Source: Fundidesulfovibrio terrae (GTDB taxonomy: Bacteria > Desulfobacterota > Desulfovibrionia > Desulfovibrionales > Desulfovibrionaceae). Taken from it: a stretch of 64,000 nt of DNA. This document shows, in pieces, positions 1 to 9,351 of the stretch (position 1 is its first letter; every line of letters begins with the position of its first letter). The stretch covers positions 186,001 to 250,000 of the forward strand of contig NZ_JAKZFS010000002.1 in the NCBI RefSeq assembly GCF_022808915.1. The letters are read 5' to 3'. The translations under genes and the position numbers were made by a program. The notes beneath the pieces are model-generated. The model was given only the letters and a program-made list of their open reading frames with translations, did not search any database and was not told the origin of the DNA.

Positions 1-2
1 AG

Positions 3-251
3 AAGGAGGGTTTCCCTGTGGAGGTCTCCCTGAGCCTGGCCAAGGGGAAGCTCATCGTGACCGTGGCCGACCGAGGCCGGGGATTCTCCACCTTTCCCGA
101 CGCCCTGCCCAAGGTCCCCGCCGGCGAGGACCTCCAGAACATGCCCCTGGGGGGCTGGGGACTTCGGATCATGGGCGAGGTGATGGAGCAGGTGCGCTAT
201 TCCAGCGACGCGGGGCGCAACGAGCTGACCATGTCTCGGGCCTGGGCTTAA
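3..251 (+). CDS. RsbW-like ATP-binding protein, C-terminal part (cut by window edge)
   Basis: This is the end of a reading frame that is already open at the window edge, so its start is not visible. The residues seen match the C-terminal half of a GHKL ATPase of the RsbW/SpoIIAB anti-sigma type. The G1 box reads DRGRGF near residue 23 and the G2-like box reads GGWGLRIM near residue 50. Such proteins phosphorylate STAS-domain antagonists and bind sigma factors or other targets. A STAS protein is encoded at 34799-35173, but nothing here proves that they are partners. It could also be the ATPase domain at the end of a larger regulatory protein. Confidence 0.75.
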   Translation, partial: KEGFPVEVSLSLAKGKLIVTVADRGRGFSTFPDALPKVPAGEDLQNMPLGGWGLRIMGEVMEQVRYSSDAGRNELTMSRAWA

Positions 252-409
252 GCCGGGGTTGCCAAGCCGGTCTCTTTGACATACTTTGCGCGCCACGGAC
301 GCCTCCACCGGGGTATTTCGGACCGGTCTTTTCCCCTTTCACGCTCGAACATCACATCCTCCGCGACCGAAGCGGGGGTGGCCTCGGGGCCGTCGCGTCC
401 GGCAGGGCC

Positions 410-1849
410 ATGATCCTAAGCACAGCCAAGCAGATCTCAGCGCGCAACGTGCTCGAGGGCCTGAGACAGGGCCTGAGCCGTTTTTCCGGACCCAGCCGGG
501 CAGCCCTCATCATGGCCGAGACGCCTGACGCGCCTCTCGTGGTCCACGATCCGAGGCGGCTTCTGCGCGGCCACGAGCCCAAGCTGGCCAAGGTTTTCCT
601 GGAATCGTCCGGGTGGCGGGACATGGCCCCGGACACCGCTGCCATGAAGCCCTTCGGCCAGGCCGCCTGGGCCGAAAAGCTCCACCTCACCGGGCTCATC
701 TGCGCCGGTGGCTACTCCCAGCCGCTCTTCTACCAGATGTGGTTCACGGAACGGCACCCAAACATGTGCTCCACCGGGCCCACCGAACGCTGGCTCGAGC
801 ACGCCGTCTGGCTGCTGGCCCACGACTACGCCTCCGAGGGCGCGTTCTTCACCTCCGCCTCCAAGCACGCCCTGGAGGCTTTCGAGCACCACGCCGTGCG
901 CAACCACATTTTCGCCGAAATGAGCAAGGGCCTGGGCCGGCCCCCCCACATTCCGCTCTATCCCATCCTGGCGGCCGTGCTGGACATATCCACCACCCGC
1001 GAGGAGGGGGCGCGTCCCACCGGGCAGGTCATCTTCGTGGAACCGTCCGACGCGGACAACGTGCCCTGGCTGATCCGCTTCCCCGAGGTCGAGCGGCCAT
1101 ACCTGCACAATGCCAAGCACGTGCGCAAGCTCCTGTCGTGCGTGGAGAACTCCAGCCGAAGGCTGGTCAGCGACGGCGACAGGGTGCTCGGGGTGAGCGG
1201 TCCGGCCAACGGGCTCGCCAACCGGCTCACCGCCGACTTCCAGGACCGTTTCGGCTTCCTGCGCCTGGGGGGCAAGCCCGTGTGCAGCTTCGTGGACGGC
1301 GTCTACCAGTCCACCACGCGCAAGCCCAACCTGGTGGTGCTGGAGGAGGCCCTGCTGGAGGCCCAGGCCGGTCCCGATCAGGGGCACTCCCTGTTCCAGG
1401 TGGCCAGCGCCATCGTGGACGAGGCGCGCGTGGAAGGCTTCGGCTGCACCCTGGTGCTGGACCCCAAGGCCACCCATCCGGCCCTGGCCGGGCAGAGCGT
1501 CCACCCGTCCCTTTTCCTCGACGATCCGCTGCACCTGGACCTGGCCAAGTCCCTGGCCAAGCTCGACGGCGCGCTGCACCTCACCGGCGGCGGCGAGTTG
1601 CGCGCCTTCGCCTGCCTGCTGGACGGCCGGTCCGTGGAGTCCGAGGACCGCTCGCGCGGGGCGCGCTTCAACTCGGCCCTGCGGTTCACGGCCATGCACC
1701 CGGGCGTCATCGTTGTGGTGGTCTCGGCGGATTCCCCGGTGTTCATCTTCCAGGGAGGGCTCCAGCTCAACGCCATGTGCGATCTGCGCCAGGAGGCCGA
1801 CCTGGAGCTCGATCCCCCCACCCTCGAAAAATGGCTGAGCGAACAATGA
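410..1849 (+). CDS. DisA_N/DAC-domain protein, putative diadenylate cyclase with altered motif
   Basis: A 479-residue protein with no clear membrane segment. The C-terminal part (about residues 330-450) has the layout of a DAC (DisA_N) domain, which makes cyclic di-AMP from two ATP. It holds the DGA motif at residues 386-388, then a GxR motif and a hydrophobic VIVVVVS strand. The second signature, RHR in active enzymes, reads RFN at 419-421, so activity is uncertain. Residues 1-330 resemble nothing I can name and probably form a sensor region, as in other long proteins with a C-terminal DAC domain. The last bases overlap the start of the M23 peptidase gene by four, implying translational coupling. 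The start is preceded only by a weak GGCAGGG. Confidence 0.7.
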   Translation: MILSTAKQISARNVLEGLRQGLSRFSGPSRAALIMAETPDAPLVVHDPRRLLRGHEPKLAKVFLESSGWRDMAPDTAAMKPFGQAAWAEKLHLTGLICAGGYSQPLFYQMWFTERHPNMCSTGPTERWLEHAVWLLAHDYASEGAFFTSASKHALEAFEHHAVRNHIFAEMSKGLGRPPHIPLYPILAAVLDISTTREEGARPTGQVIFVEPSDADNVPWLIRFPEVERPYLHNAKHVRKLLSCVENSSRRLVSDGDRVLGVSGPANGLANRLTADFQDRFGFLRLGGKPVCSFVDGVYQSTTRKPNLVVLEEALLEAQAGPDQGHSLFQVASAIVDEARVEGFGCTLVLDPKATHPALAGQSVHPSLFLDDPLHLDLAKSLAKLDGALHLTGGGELRAFACLLDGRSVESEDRSRGARFNSALRFTAMHPGVIVVVVSADSPVFIFQGGLQLNAMCDLRQEADLELDPPTLEKWLSEQ

Positions 1850-2730
1850 ACATGCGCGGCGCCTACGTCGTCTACCGCCGGACCCGCGACGGGCGGCTGC
1901 GCTGGGGCTTCAGGATTCCGGCCTGGCTGCCGGTGGCCCTCATGGCCCTCTCGGTTGCCGGGGCCATTCACCTGGCTTGGCGCCTGCCCGAGATCGCGGG
2001 GCTCAACGACTTGCGCAACCGGGTGCACGACGTGCGCACCAAGCGCGAGGCGGAGCGGGTGGCCCTGCTCAGCGCCCACGAGCGTCTGGGGGAACTGCGC
2101 CGGATCATGATCCCCGTGGCCAGCTTGAACGGCAAGCTCGCCTGCGTCACCAACCTGGCCGATGCGGGCGGGGAGATGCGCGCCGTGGGCACGGCGGCCA
2201 TGGTGGAGAGCGGGGACAGCGACGAGAAGCGCCTGGCCAGGCAGCTCACGGCCATGGCCCGCGCCCTGGTGGAGGAAATCGCCTTCCAGGAGAGCCGTCA
2301 GCGCCAGCTGGCCTCCATCATGCGCGAGCGCGCCCTGGAGTTCGCGGCCAGGCCGTCCATCTGGCCGGTGCACGGCCCCATCAATTCCGATTTCGGCTAC
2401 CGCTACATGTCTCGTTCCCGCGAGTTCCACAAGGGCGTGGATATCGGCGTGCCTGTGGGCTCGGGCGTAGCCGCGCCGGCGGACGGCAAGGTGGTCTCGG
2501 TGGGCTACGAATCGGGCTACGGCCTCATGGTGGTGCTGGAGCACCGCCACGGGATCAGCACGATCTACGCCCACCTGAAGTCCTCCGAGGTGGAACCCGG
2601 CGACGAGGTGGCGCGCGGGACGCGCATCGCCCAGTCCGGCATGAGCGGGCGCACCACGGGATCGCACCTGCATTACGAGGTGCGGGTGAACGGCCAGCCC
2701 GTGGACCCCCTGAACTACATGCTCGATTAA
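1846..2730 (+). CDS. M23-family metallopeptidase, membrane-anchored (LytM/NlpD-like)
   Basis: A 294-residue protein. Residues 27-45 form one N-terminal membrane segment, residues 50-165 are charged and probably coiled coil, and residues 175-290 form a LytM-type zinc peptidase domain. The zinc ligands expected for M23 are present: H195 and D199 (HKGVD) and the HLH pair H274/H276, with H243 as the further catalytic histidine. It should act in the periplasm on peptidoglycan cross-bridges or activate amidases. Translation probably starts at the ATG inside an ATGA overlap with the preceding DAC gene, which links a possible cyclic di-AMP enzyme with cell-wall turnover. A second ATG lies six bases further on. 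Confidence 0.85.
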   Translation: MNMRGAYVVYRRTRDGRLRWGFRIPAWLPVALMALSVAGAIHLAWRLPEIAGLNDLRNRVHDVRTKREAERVALLSAHERLGELRRIMIPVASLNGKLACVTNLADAGGEMRAVGTAAMVESGDSDEKRLARQLTAMARALVEEIAFQESRQRQLASIMRERALEFAARPSIWPVHGPINSDFGYRYMSRSREFHKGVDIGVPVGSGVAAPADGKVVSVGYESGYGLMVVLEHRHGISTIYAHLKSSEVEPGDEVARGTRIAQSGMSGRTTGSHLHYEVRVNGQPVDPLNYMLD

Positions 2731-2824
2731 GGTTTGTTCAGAAATCGCGTAACCGATGGACGCGAGGGGGGGACTTGGCTTAAAGGGTCTGGTCTTCCTC
2801 ACGAAAACAAGCCATAGGGATTCC

Positions 2825-3109
2825 ATGAAGAGATATGTGGCGTTGGTAGTTTTTGTCGTTCTTCTCGCGGCTGGTTGCGGCAAGTTCGAAGTGTACGAAC
2901 GCAATCTCCATTACATGAAGGGCCAGACGTACCAGGACGAGAAGGCGCTGGTGGCCGAACAGATGAACAGGGCCCAGGCGAACTTGGCCAAGGCCGAAGC
3001 CTCCGGCGATCCGGAAAGGATCAAGGAGGCCAGGGAGGTGTTGAAAGACGCCACGGCCAAATCCCGGGCCGTCGAGGCCGAGGAGCGCCGCCGCGCCCGC
3101 ACCTGGTAG
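2825..3109 (+). CDS. small lipoprotein, hypothetical
   Basis: A 94-residue protein with a lipoprotein signal: charged MKRY, a hydrophobic stretch and the lipobox LLAAGC with the lipidated Cys at residue 18. The mature part is short, highly charged and rich in Ala, Glu, Lys and Arg (residues 45-90), consistent with a helical rod on a membrane. I chose the ATG that starts the signal peptide, with AGGGA just upstream. A longer reading from 2756 would put 23 polar residues before the signal peptide. The function is unknown. Confidence 0.7.
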   Translation: MKRYVALVVFVVLLAAGCGKFEVYERNLHYMKGQTYQDEKALVAEQMNRAQANLAKAEASGDPERIKEAREVLKDATAKSRAVEAEERRRARTW

Positions 3110-3133
3110 CGCAGGCTCCACACCTTCCTCCGT

Positions 3134-4411
3134 TTACGCGTAGCGTCGCCTGAGCGCCCTGAGCATGTCCTTCATGCGGTGGGTGTAGTCGTGTTGGGCC
3201 AGCACGCGCTGTCTGGCCGCCATGGCGATTTTTTCCCGCTCTCCCGGATTGTCCAGGTAATGCCGGACCAGCCCCGCGATCTCCTCCGGGTGCCGGTAGG
3301 ATGCCGTTTCGCTCCCCTCGTCGAACAGCCCCTGCATCTGCTCGCGCCGGTCGGTGAGCAGGAAGCCGCCGCAGGCCGGGACGTCGAACACGCGCTGGTT
3401 CACCGCGCCCTTCATCTGCAGGCTGGTGGCGTTGAAGTTCACGAGGCTCGCCCCGTAGAATCCCGGCAGGTCGCGGTAGTAGTCCAGGGGGCCGCGGAGC
3501 CTGAAGCTTCCCTTGGGCAGCAGTTCGCCCCAGCCCTTGTCCCCGGCGATGAGCGGCGAAAACGGGAGCAGCCGCCGCACGCGCTCCAGGCGGTAGAGGC
3601 GGGTGGCCTCCCAGGTGACGTACTGTTCCAGGTCGAGCCTGGCCCGCGGGTCCGCGAGCGCCTCCCAGGCGGCGTGGAGTTCCGGGGCGTCGCCCCGCAT
3701 GTAGTCCAGGGACTCGCGCGTGTCCGACGCGGCGAAGCCGCCGGCCGCGTGCCTGGCGAGGGCGAGCGCCGCGCGGGGCAGGCGTTTTTCCAGCCGGGCC
3801 GCGGGGCGGATCATGGAGTCGCCCACGAAGGAGACCTCTGCCGCCCAGGACGGGTCGCCCGGGGCCTGGGGCGTGAAAAGCGTGGTGTCCGTGGCCAGGG
3901 GCAGGTAGCGCACAAGCTCGAACCCTCTGGCCGAGAGCGGGGCCACGGTGTCCTGGTCCCAGGTGAATACGGCGTTCCACGCGGTGGCCTGTCCCGGGTA
4001 GTCGTGCAGGATCAGGCGCGGGCTGTCCACGAACCAGGAGGCCAGGGGCAAGGCCATGCGCGTAAACAGGGAGGCCAGCTCGCCCTGGCGGTCCAGACCC
4101 AGGTGGTTGACGGTGAGGGCGAAGTCCGGGGCGAAGGTGGCGGCGGCTGTGAGCAGGGATTCCACGAAGGCACTGGAACCGCGCCCCCCCCGGGGCAGGG
4201 GCAGTTCGAGGACCGCCCAGCCCAGGCGGGCGCAGGCGCTTGCGATCTCGCGCTGGAGAAAATAGCCGCTGGTGAACAGGATCAGGCGCGGCGCGGGAGA
4301 CCTGAAGCGGGGGATGCGCACCTTGTCCCAGAAGGTGGGCGCGGACAGGTCGGGGGCTCGGGGAGCTCCGGACGTTCCCGGCGCGCAGGACGCATCGGGT
4401 GCGTTGGGCAT
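3134..4411 (-). CDS. CgeB/DUF3880-type glycosyltransferase-like protein
   Basis: A protein of about 425 residues resembling the CgeB family (an N-terminal DUF3880-like half and a C-terminal GT1-like half). Visible landmarks are the FTSGYFLQ strand, SWFVDSPR near the middle, a VSFVGDSM strand opening the second domain, and the LVNFNATSLQMKGAVNQRVFDVPACGG region typical of the C-terminal Glyco_trans_1_2 part. Such enzymes are expected to transfer sugars in the cytoplasm, in desulfovibrios often linked with envelope polysaccharides; the acceptor is unknown. I chose the ATG with GGAG eight bases upstream. A GTG 42 bases earlier (4453) is also possible. It follows two envelope-protein genes on the same strand and converges on the lipoprotein gene ending at 3109. 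Confidence 0.75.
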   Translation of the reverse strand: MPNAPDASCAPGTSGAPRAPDLSAPTFWDKVRIPRFRSPAPRLILFTSGYFLQREIASACARLGWAVLELPLPRGGRGSSAFVESLLTAAATFAPDFALTVNHLGLDRQGELASLFTRMALPLASWFVDSPRLILHDYPGQATAWNAVFTWDQDTVAPLSARGFELVRYLPLATDTTLFTPQAPGDPSWAAEVSFVGDSMIRPAARLEKRLPRAALALARHAAGGFAASDTRESLDYMRGDAPELHAAWEALADPRARLDLEQYVTWEATRLYRLERVRRLLPFSPLIAGDKGWGELLPKGSFRLRGPLDYYRDLPGFYGASLVNFNATSLQMKGAVNQRVFDVPACGGFLLTDRREQMQGLFDEGSETASYRHPEEIAGLVRHYLDNPGEREKIAMAARQRVLAQHDYTHRMKDMLRALRRRYA

Positions 4412-4459
4412 GCAAGACGCTCCGCGCACGTCCGGGCGGGGCTTTGCTGCCACGCCGGA

Positions 4460-4786
4460 TTAGCGCCTGGACTTGGACTTGGTCTTGGAGGCGTCGGTCT
4501 TCTGGGCCTTGTCGGCCTCCTTGTCCTTTTTCTTGCTCAGGTCGGCGATCTTTGCGTTCAGGGCGTCCACCTGCTGCTTGTGCTGGGCGGCGAGCTTCTG
4601 GATGCGTTGCTCGCACTGGTTCTTCAGGTCGGCCTCGCGGGAAGCCATGTCGTCCTTGATCTTCTTGATTTCGGATTCCTGGGCGGCCAGAAGCTGGTTC
4701 TTCTTTTCCAGCTGCTTCTTGAGATCTTCCCCCGAGCAGCCGGCCAGAAGGGCCAGGGCCGCCGTTGCGGCGAGGATGCGTTTCAT
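4460..4786 (-). CDS. coiled-coil lipoprotein, hypothetical
   Basis: A 108-residue protein with a lipoprotein signal peptide and lipobox LLAGC (Cys about residue 16). Residues 20-90 are a run of Lys, Glu, Gln and Leu in heptad-like spacing, so a coiled coil is likely, and the tail is Lys/Ser/Thr rich. GGAG lies seven bases before the ATG. It is nine bases downstream of the MORN-like protein and just ahead of the glycosyltransferase, so the three probably form one transcript. The role is not known; an envelope spacer or scaffold is plausible. Confidence 0.75.
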   Translation of the reverse strand: MKRILAATAALALLAGCSGEDLKKQLEKKNQLLAAQESEIKKIKDDMASREADLKNQCEQRIQKLAAQHKQQVDALNAKIADLSKKKDKEADKAQKTDASKTKSKSRR

Positions 4787-4794
4787 GGGCGCTC

Positions 4795-5313
4795 CTATTT
4801 GTTCTTCTTGACCAGCTTACCCTGATCGTAGACCTCGTCGCGGACCAGGGCTCCGGACTGGTCGTACTCCTTGAGCGGGCCTTGCAGCTTTCCGGCCGAG
4901 AATCCCGCCTCGGTCCTGAGCTGGCCGTTCTCGTACCAGACCTTGGACTGTTCGGAAACCTTCCGGCCGTTCTGGAACTTGGCCAGGGTCTCCTCCTCCA
5001 GGGCGCCGTTCTCGCTGAAGCGGCGGATGGACCAGGCGTCCTGGGTGACGTTGACTTCCTCGGCCAACTGGCCATTTTCGTACCAGACCTTGCTGGAGAC
5101 AAGCTTGCCCGCTTCGTAGCGGGCTTCCAACCGGGGCTTTCCGGAGTGGTGGTAGTCCTGGACGATGCCGCTGTACGGAGCCGGGTCGCCGGCCTTATGG
5201 ACCAGCCCGCCGCGCTCCTCCAGCTCTTCGGGAGAGGCGGCGTTCTGGGCCGGCGAGGCGTGGGGCCTGGCCAGGGACAGCGCCAGAAGCAGGACGATGA
5301 GGGCTGTGCGCAT
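4795..5313 (-). CDS. exported MORN/YwqK-like repeat protein
   Basis: A 172-residue protein with a signal peptide (residues 1-21, with ASPAQN at the likely cleavage region). The mature part carries four to five degenerate repeats of the form W/YxENGQLxxE, the pattern of the MORN_2/YwqK-type repeat. Examples are VWYENGQLAEEV and VWYENGQLRTEA. Such repeats form beta-hairpin stacks and are often annotated as antitoxin-like, but no toxin gene is adjacent and no function can be inferred. The start chosen is the ATG before MRTALIV, which gives a proper signal peptide; the frame stays open 87 bases upstream to 5400. Confidence 0.75.
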   Translation of the reverse strand: MRTALIVLLLALSLARPHASPAQNAASPEELEERGGLVHKAGDPAPYSGIVQDYHHSGKPRLEARYEAGKLVSSKVWYENGQLAEEVNVTQDAWSIRRFSENGALEEETLAKFQNGRKVSEQSKVWYENGQLRTEAGFSAGKLQGPLKEYDQSGALVRDEVYDQGKLVKKNK

Positions 5314-5439
5314 TGGTGGCAGGATACCCCCAAGGGGATTTCGCTGGCAAGAGGCTCGCCCTGCTTGCTTTCCGGCAACGATGGCATTAGCTTTACCCAC
5401 GGGCGGATTTGTCCGCCATCAATCGGGAGCCTTACGTCC

Positions 5440-5919
5440 ATGATCATCCCCAGAAAACGCAAGCTTGAAAAATCCCCCGCCTTCCTGGCCCCGCACCGCG
5501 AAGACCTGATCGTCGTGGGGATATGGCTGTTCAGCCTCGTTCCCGCATTCCTCATCTCGGTGTTCAAGAAGGACCCGTTCTACGCGTCGGTCATCACCGT
5601 CCTTATCCAGTTCCTGGCCTCGTTCGGCTCCATCACCCTGTTCGGCGTGATCAGCCAGCTCATCTGCTACCGCTACATCGAGTCTTCCGAGGTGCACGAC
5701 CGCATGATGGACGGCCTGTTCTACGGCTTCCACGCGGGCATGATCATCTGGATGCTCTACGGATTCTTCCACATCCTGTTCGGATCACGCACGGTGGGCG
5801 AGATCAACGCCCTCATAGGCTTTTTCGGCATCACCTGCATGATGAGCTGCGTGGTGGGCATCCTGTGCGGGTTCATCGTGGGCCGCTGGGAGGCCCGCAA
5901 GGGCTCCAAGGGCTTCTAG
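5440..5919 (+). CDS. four-helix integral membrane protein, hypothetical
   Basis: A 159-residue protein with four predicted membrane segments (about residues 25-43, 50-72, 95-113 and 122-146) and a basic N-terminus (IPRKRKLEK) and C-terminus. I do not recognise the family. The ATG is preceded by GGGAGCC. A perfect six-base-pair stem, GGCGGA-TTTG-TCCGCC, lies at 5402-5417 in the leader. The stop codon is three bases before the GTG of the metallo-hydrolase gene, so the two are probably one operon. Confidence 0.75.
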   Translation: MIIPRKRKLEKSPAFLAPHREDLIVVGIWLFSLVPAFLISVFKKDPFYASVITVLIQFLASFGSITLFGVISQLICYRYIESSEVHDRMMDGLFYGFHAGMIIWMLYGFFHILFGSRTVGEINALIGFFGITCMMSCVVGILCGFIVGRWEARKGSKGF

Positions 5920-5922
5920 GCG

Positions 5923-6693
5923 GTGCGTGTCCTTTTCTGCGGCGTGGGCGAGGCGTTCGACGACGCCCAGCCCAACACCTGCCTGCTGGTGGAGGCCTTC
6001 TCGGACGGCGCGCGGCGCGAGGTGCTGCTCGACTGCGGCTTCACCGCCCCCTATTCCTACTGGCGCCACGGCCCGAGCCTGGACGCCGCCCCAGACGGGC
6101 CGGACATCGTCTGGCTGTCGCACTTCCACGGCGACCACTTCCTGGGCTTTCCGGCCCTGGCCGCGCGTCTGACCCAGTCCGGGCGCACGCGCGACCTGCA
6201 CGTGGCCGGACGCCAGGGCGTGGGCATGGCCGTGTGCCGGGCCCTGGACTTGGCCTACCCGAATCTGCGCGAGAACCTGGGGTTCGCCCTGAAGTTCGAC
6301 GAGTGCCTGCCCGGCGAGCCGCTGGAGATGTCGGGCCTTAGCTTTTCGGGGGCCTTCACCACCCATCCCGAGCCGTGCCTGGCGTTGCGCCTGGAGGACG
6401 AGGCGGCCAGCCTCTACTATTCCGGCGACGGCGCGCCTTCGGCCGAATGCCTGGCCCTGGCCTGGGGGACAGGCCTGCTGGTGCAGGAAGCCTACTCCAT
6501 CGCACCCGGCTCTCCCGGGCACGGGTCCGTGGAGGAGACCGTGCAGCTGGCCCGCATGGCCAGCCCCGGCGCGCTGGCCCTGGTGCACCTGGAGCGCCGC
6601 CTGCGCGCGGACAGCCTCCCCGAAGTCATGGCCGCGCTGGACGGTGCCGGATACCTGCCGGAACCGGGCCACATCCACGACGTCAGGCCTTAG
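5923..6693 (+). CDS. metallo-beta-lactamase-fold hydrolase (RNase Z-like family)
   Basis: A 256-residue cytoplasmic protein of the MBL fold. The metal-binding signature HFHGDH is at about residues 67-72. Further ligands are likely TTHPE at about 146-150, the Asp in YYSGDG near 169, and a late VHLERR. This arrangement resembles RNase Z/phosphodiesterase-like MBL proteins rather than true beta-lactamases. The substrate cannot be told. The start is a GTG (MRVLFCG) immediately after the membrane-protein gene. A GCGCC/GGCGC hairpin follows the stop. Confidence 0.8.
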   Translation: MRVLFCGVGEAFDDAQPNTCLLVEAFSDGARREVLLDCGFTAPYSYWRHGPSLDAAPDGPDIVWLSHFHGDHFLGFPALAARLTQSGRTRDLHVAGRQGVGMAVCRALDLAYPNLRENLGFALKFDECLPGEPLEMSGLSFSGAFTTHPEPCLALRLEDEAASLYYSGDGAPSAECLALAWGTGLLVQEAYSIAPGSPGHGSVEETVQLARMASPGALALVHLERRLRADSLPEVMAALDGAGYLPEPGHIHDVRP

Positions 6694-6703
6694 ACCTTTC
6701 TCC

Positions 6704-6725
6704 CGCGCCTTGGCGCGTCTTGTTT
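6704..6725 (+). terminator. weak intrinsic terminator
   Basis: CGCGCC-TT-GGCGCG, a six-base-pair perfect stem, is followed by TCTTGTTT. It sits about 10 bases after the metallo-hydrolase stop codon. The T-tract is interrupted, so termination may be partial. Confidence 0.45.
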
Positions 6726-6897
6726 CCTCCTGACGGCGAAGCCGCGATGCGGACTTGCCACCCGTTGCGTTTTCCCTCTGCGGCCGTGCGTTTCATGGAC
6801 TCACCCGGAAAAAGTGTGGTAGAGAAGACACCCTTTCCCCCGATCCGGACCTGCCTCGCGGACTTCCGCGCGGGCGGTCTCATGGAGGGCGGTGCCT

Positions 6898-8958
6898 ATG
6901 AATTCCGTGGACGAAATTGCAATCAATGCCGGTGACATTCTGGTCGTCGACGACAACCCGAACAATGTCGAGTTGTTGGATACGATTTTGGTGAGCGCGG
7001 GCTATCGGGTGCGGTCCTCCCGGGACGGCGAGCACGCCTTGCGCAGCGCCAAGGAGAATCCGCCCGGATTGATCCTCCTGGATATATTGATGCCCGGCAT
7101 GAACGGGTTCGAGGTCTGTCGCCGCCTGAAGGACGACGAGGCCACGCGGGACATTCCGGTCATCATCCTGAGCGCCCTCATGGACACCGCCGACAAGATC
7201 CGGGGATTCGAACTCGGGGCCGTGGATTATTTGACCAAACCCGTCCAGAAGCAGGAGGCGTTGGCGCGCATAAAGACCCATCTGGCGCTGGCCGGCGCGA
7301 CGAAACGGTTGCATGCGCAAAACCTGCAGTTGGGGCGGGAGGTCGCCGAACGCACACAGGCGCAGGAAGAGTTGAGCCGGCACAAGGAACATCTCGAGGA
7401 GCTTGTGGCGGCGCGCACCCTGGAACTCACGAAGGCCAACGAAAAATACCTGGCGATCTTCATGGAGGCCAGGGACGGCATCATCCTGACCGACCCGAAG
7501 ACAGGTTTCATCCTCGACTCCAATCCGGAATTCCTGCGGCAATGCGGCAGGGATGCGCAGGTCCTCAAGTACATGCGCATCTGGGAGCTGTTGCCCGAGG
7601 AGCAATCCGCAGTGGGCAGGAACGCCTACGAGGCGATCGTCCGGCAAGGTGAGGGCGCCCAGGAGGTCGAACTGCGCAGACCCGACGGGACCGTGCTGTT
7701 CGCCGAGTATGCAGCCAAGGTGATCACGTTCTCTGACCGCCGGGTTGTCCAGTTCGTCAGCCGGGACGTCACCGAGGGCAAACGCCTGAAAGAGGAGCTG
7801 GCCAAGTCGCACCACTACATCAAGAACATCTTCGACTCCATGCCTTCGCAGATCATAGGCGTCGACCCGCAAGGCAAGCTGACCCACTGGAATCTGGCAG
7901 TCAGCGCGGCTGCCGGAGGCTCGGTGGAGTTGGCCGAGGGCAAACCCCTCGAGGAAGCCCTCCCGAGGTTCGCCGACTACCTGGAGAACATCAAGCTGGC
8001 CATCCGGGAGCGCAGGCCGGTGAGCATCGAGCGGCAACCGTGCTGGGACGACGGCGAACTGTGCTTCCAGAACATCATGTTCTATCCCCTGGTCGCGGAC
8101 AGCATCGACGGCGTGGTCATCAGGGTGGACGACGTCACCGAGCATGTGAGAATCTCCGACATATTGATTCAGTCGGAAAAGATGGCCTCCGTGGGCGGTC
8201 TCGCCGCAGGCATGGCCCATGAGATCAACAACCCGCTCGGCAGTATTCTCCAGTCGGCCCAGGTGCTCCTGAAGCGGTTTGCGGTGGATCACCCCGCCAA
8301 CATCGAGACTGCCCGGGAATGCAACAGCACGATGGAGAATGTCCGGTGCTACTTTGAAAAACGCCAGGGTGAAGAGTTCCTGGTGTCCATTCGTGAAGCT
8401 GGTGCGAAGGCTTCGAAGATCGTGCGGAGCATGCTTGATTTCAGCCGGAAAAGTGACACCAACCGCGCATTGGCCAACGTGAACGACATCCTGGAAAGGA
8501 GCCTCGAACTGGCTTCCACGGATTACGACCTGAAAAAGAAGTACGATTTCCGGCAGATTTCCATCATCAAGGAATTCGCCGACAATCTGCCGTCGGTGCC
8601 CTGCATCCAGTCGGAAATCGAACAGGTCATGCTCAATCTGCTCAAGAACGCGGCCCAGGCCTTGGCTGATCAGCCTCCCGGCGACAGGAAACCGGCCATC
8701 ACTCTTTTCACCAGCCGCGTCGATGGATTCGTCCGGATAGTGGTGGAGGACAACGGTCCCGGCATAGAAGAAAAGATCCGTCGGCGGATTTTCGATCCCT
8801 TCTTCACCACCAAGAAGGTCGGGGAAGGGACCGGGCTCGGCCTGTCGGTGAGCTACTACATCATCGCCAACAACCACGGGGGCAAGATATCCGTGGAGTC
8901 CGAGCCGGGCGCCTGGACCAGATTCATCATCGACTTGCCCGTCCAGGCGCAGGCCTGA
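6898..8958 (+). CDS. REC-PAS-PAS hybrid sensor histidine kinase
   Basis: A 686-residue cytoplasmic sensor kinase with no membrane segment. Order: receiver domain (residues 12-130, phosphoacceptor D62, conserved K114), coiled coil (135-180), PAS (about 183-295), a second PAS-like domain (about 305-415), a HisKA domain with H441 in the H-box AHEINNPL, and an HATPase_c domain with the N box ([10 protein letters not shown]), DNGPGI and [10 protein letters not shown] receiver before the sensor domains suggests that another kinase tunes it. I chose the ATG because GGAGG lies nine bases ahead; a GTG six bases earlier is too close to that site. It converges on the receiver/kinase pair encoded on the other strand, and no output domain is present. 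Confidence 0.9.
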   Translation: MNSVDEIAINAGDILVVDDNPNNVELLDTILVSAGYRVRSSRDGEHALRSAKENPPGLILLDILMPGMNGFEVCRRLKDDEATRDIPVIILSALMDTADKIRGFELGAVDYLTKPVQKQEALARIKTHLALAGATKRLHAQNLQLGREVAERTQAQEELSRHKEHLEELVAARTLELTKANEKYLAIFMEARDGIILTDPKTGFILDSNPEFLRQCGRDAQVLKYMRIWELLPEEQSAVGRNAYEAIVRQGEGAQEVELRRPDGTVLFAEYAAKVITFSDRRVVQFVSRDVTEGKRLKEELAKSHHYIKNIFDSMPSQIIGVDPQGKLTHWNLAVSAAAGGSVELAEGKPLEEALPRFADYLENIKLAIRERRPVSIERQPCWDDGELCFQNIMFYPLVADSIDGVVIRVDDVTEHVRISDILIQSEKMASVGGLAAGMAHEINNPLGSILQSAQVLLKRFAVDHPANIETARECNSTMENVRCYFEKRQGEEFLVSIREAGAKASKIVRSMLDFSRKSDTNRALANVNDILERSLELASTDYDLKKKYDFRQISIIKEFADNLPSVPCIQSEIEQVMLNLLKNAAQALADQPPGDRKPAITLFTSRVDGFVRIVVEDNGPGIEEKIRRRIFDPFFTTKKVGEGTGLGLSVSYYIIANNHGGKISVESEPGAWTRFIIDLPVQAQA

Positions 8959-8982
8959 GCCTTTTGCGGGCATTCCCGGCCG

Positions 8983-9351
8983 TCACTCCGCCAGGAAGTT
9001 CCTGATCTGCCCCGGGAATGCGCGCGTGTCGATCGGTTTGGCGACGTACCCGTCGAAACCTGAGGCGAGAGCCTTCTCCCTGTCGCCTTTCATAGCGAAG
9101 GACGTGACCGCGATGATCCTGATTGCGCTGGTTTCAGGACTGCTCTTGAGGGTCTTCATGGCCGTCACCCCATCCATGACGGGCATCTGGATGTCCATGA
9201 GTATCAAGTCGGGCTTGTTGTAGCGCGCGATCTCGACGGCCTCATTTCCGTTTTCCGCCTCGAGCACGGCATAGCCGTCGCGGTGCAGGAGAAAACTCAG
9301 CAGTTCGCGGTTCGGGGCGTTGTCTTCCACGACGAGAATCTTAGCCGGCAT
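8983..9351 (-). CDS. single-domain response regulator (CheY-like)
   Basis: A 122-residue receiver domain and nothing else. The acidic pocket is VEDN near residues 8-11, the phosphoacceptor is D53 (LILMDIQMP), with the switch Thr/Ser in VTSFA and the conserved Lys in VAKPID. Its start overlaps the end of the upstream kinase gene by about 11 bases, so the two are translationally coupled and the kinase is the probable phosphodonor. GAGGGG precedes the ATG. With no output domain it must act by protein contact or in a phosphorelay; the hybrid kinase encoded convergently at 6898-8958 is one possible partner. Confidence 0.9.
   Translation of the reverse strand: MPAKILVVEDNAPNRELLSFLLHRDGYAVLEAENGNEAVEIARYNKPDLILMDIQMPVMDGVTAMKTLKSSPETSAIRIIAVTSFAMKGDREKALASGFDGYVAKPIDTRAFPGQIRNFLAE

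Noticed and set aside
437-1846. A 469-codon open frame opposite the DAC-domain gene
   Set aside because: Low-complexity translation rich in Gly, His, Val and Gln; the plus-strand protein has a recognisable domain and couples to the next gene.
4795-5313. A toxin-antitoxin pair, from YwqK-like repeats
   Set aside because: No toxin gene lies next to it, and the protein is exported. The neighbours are a lipoprotein and a glycosyltransferase.
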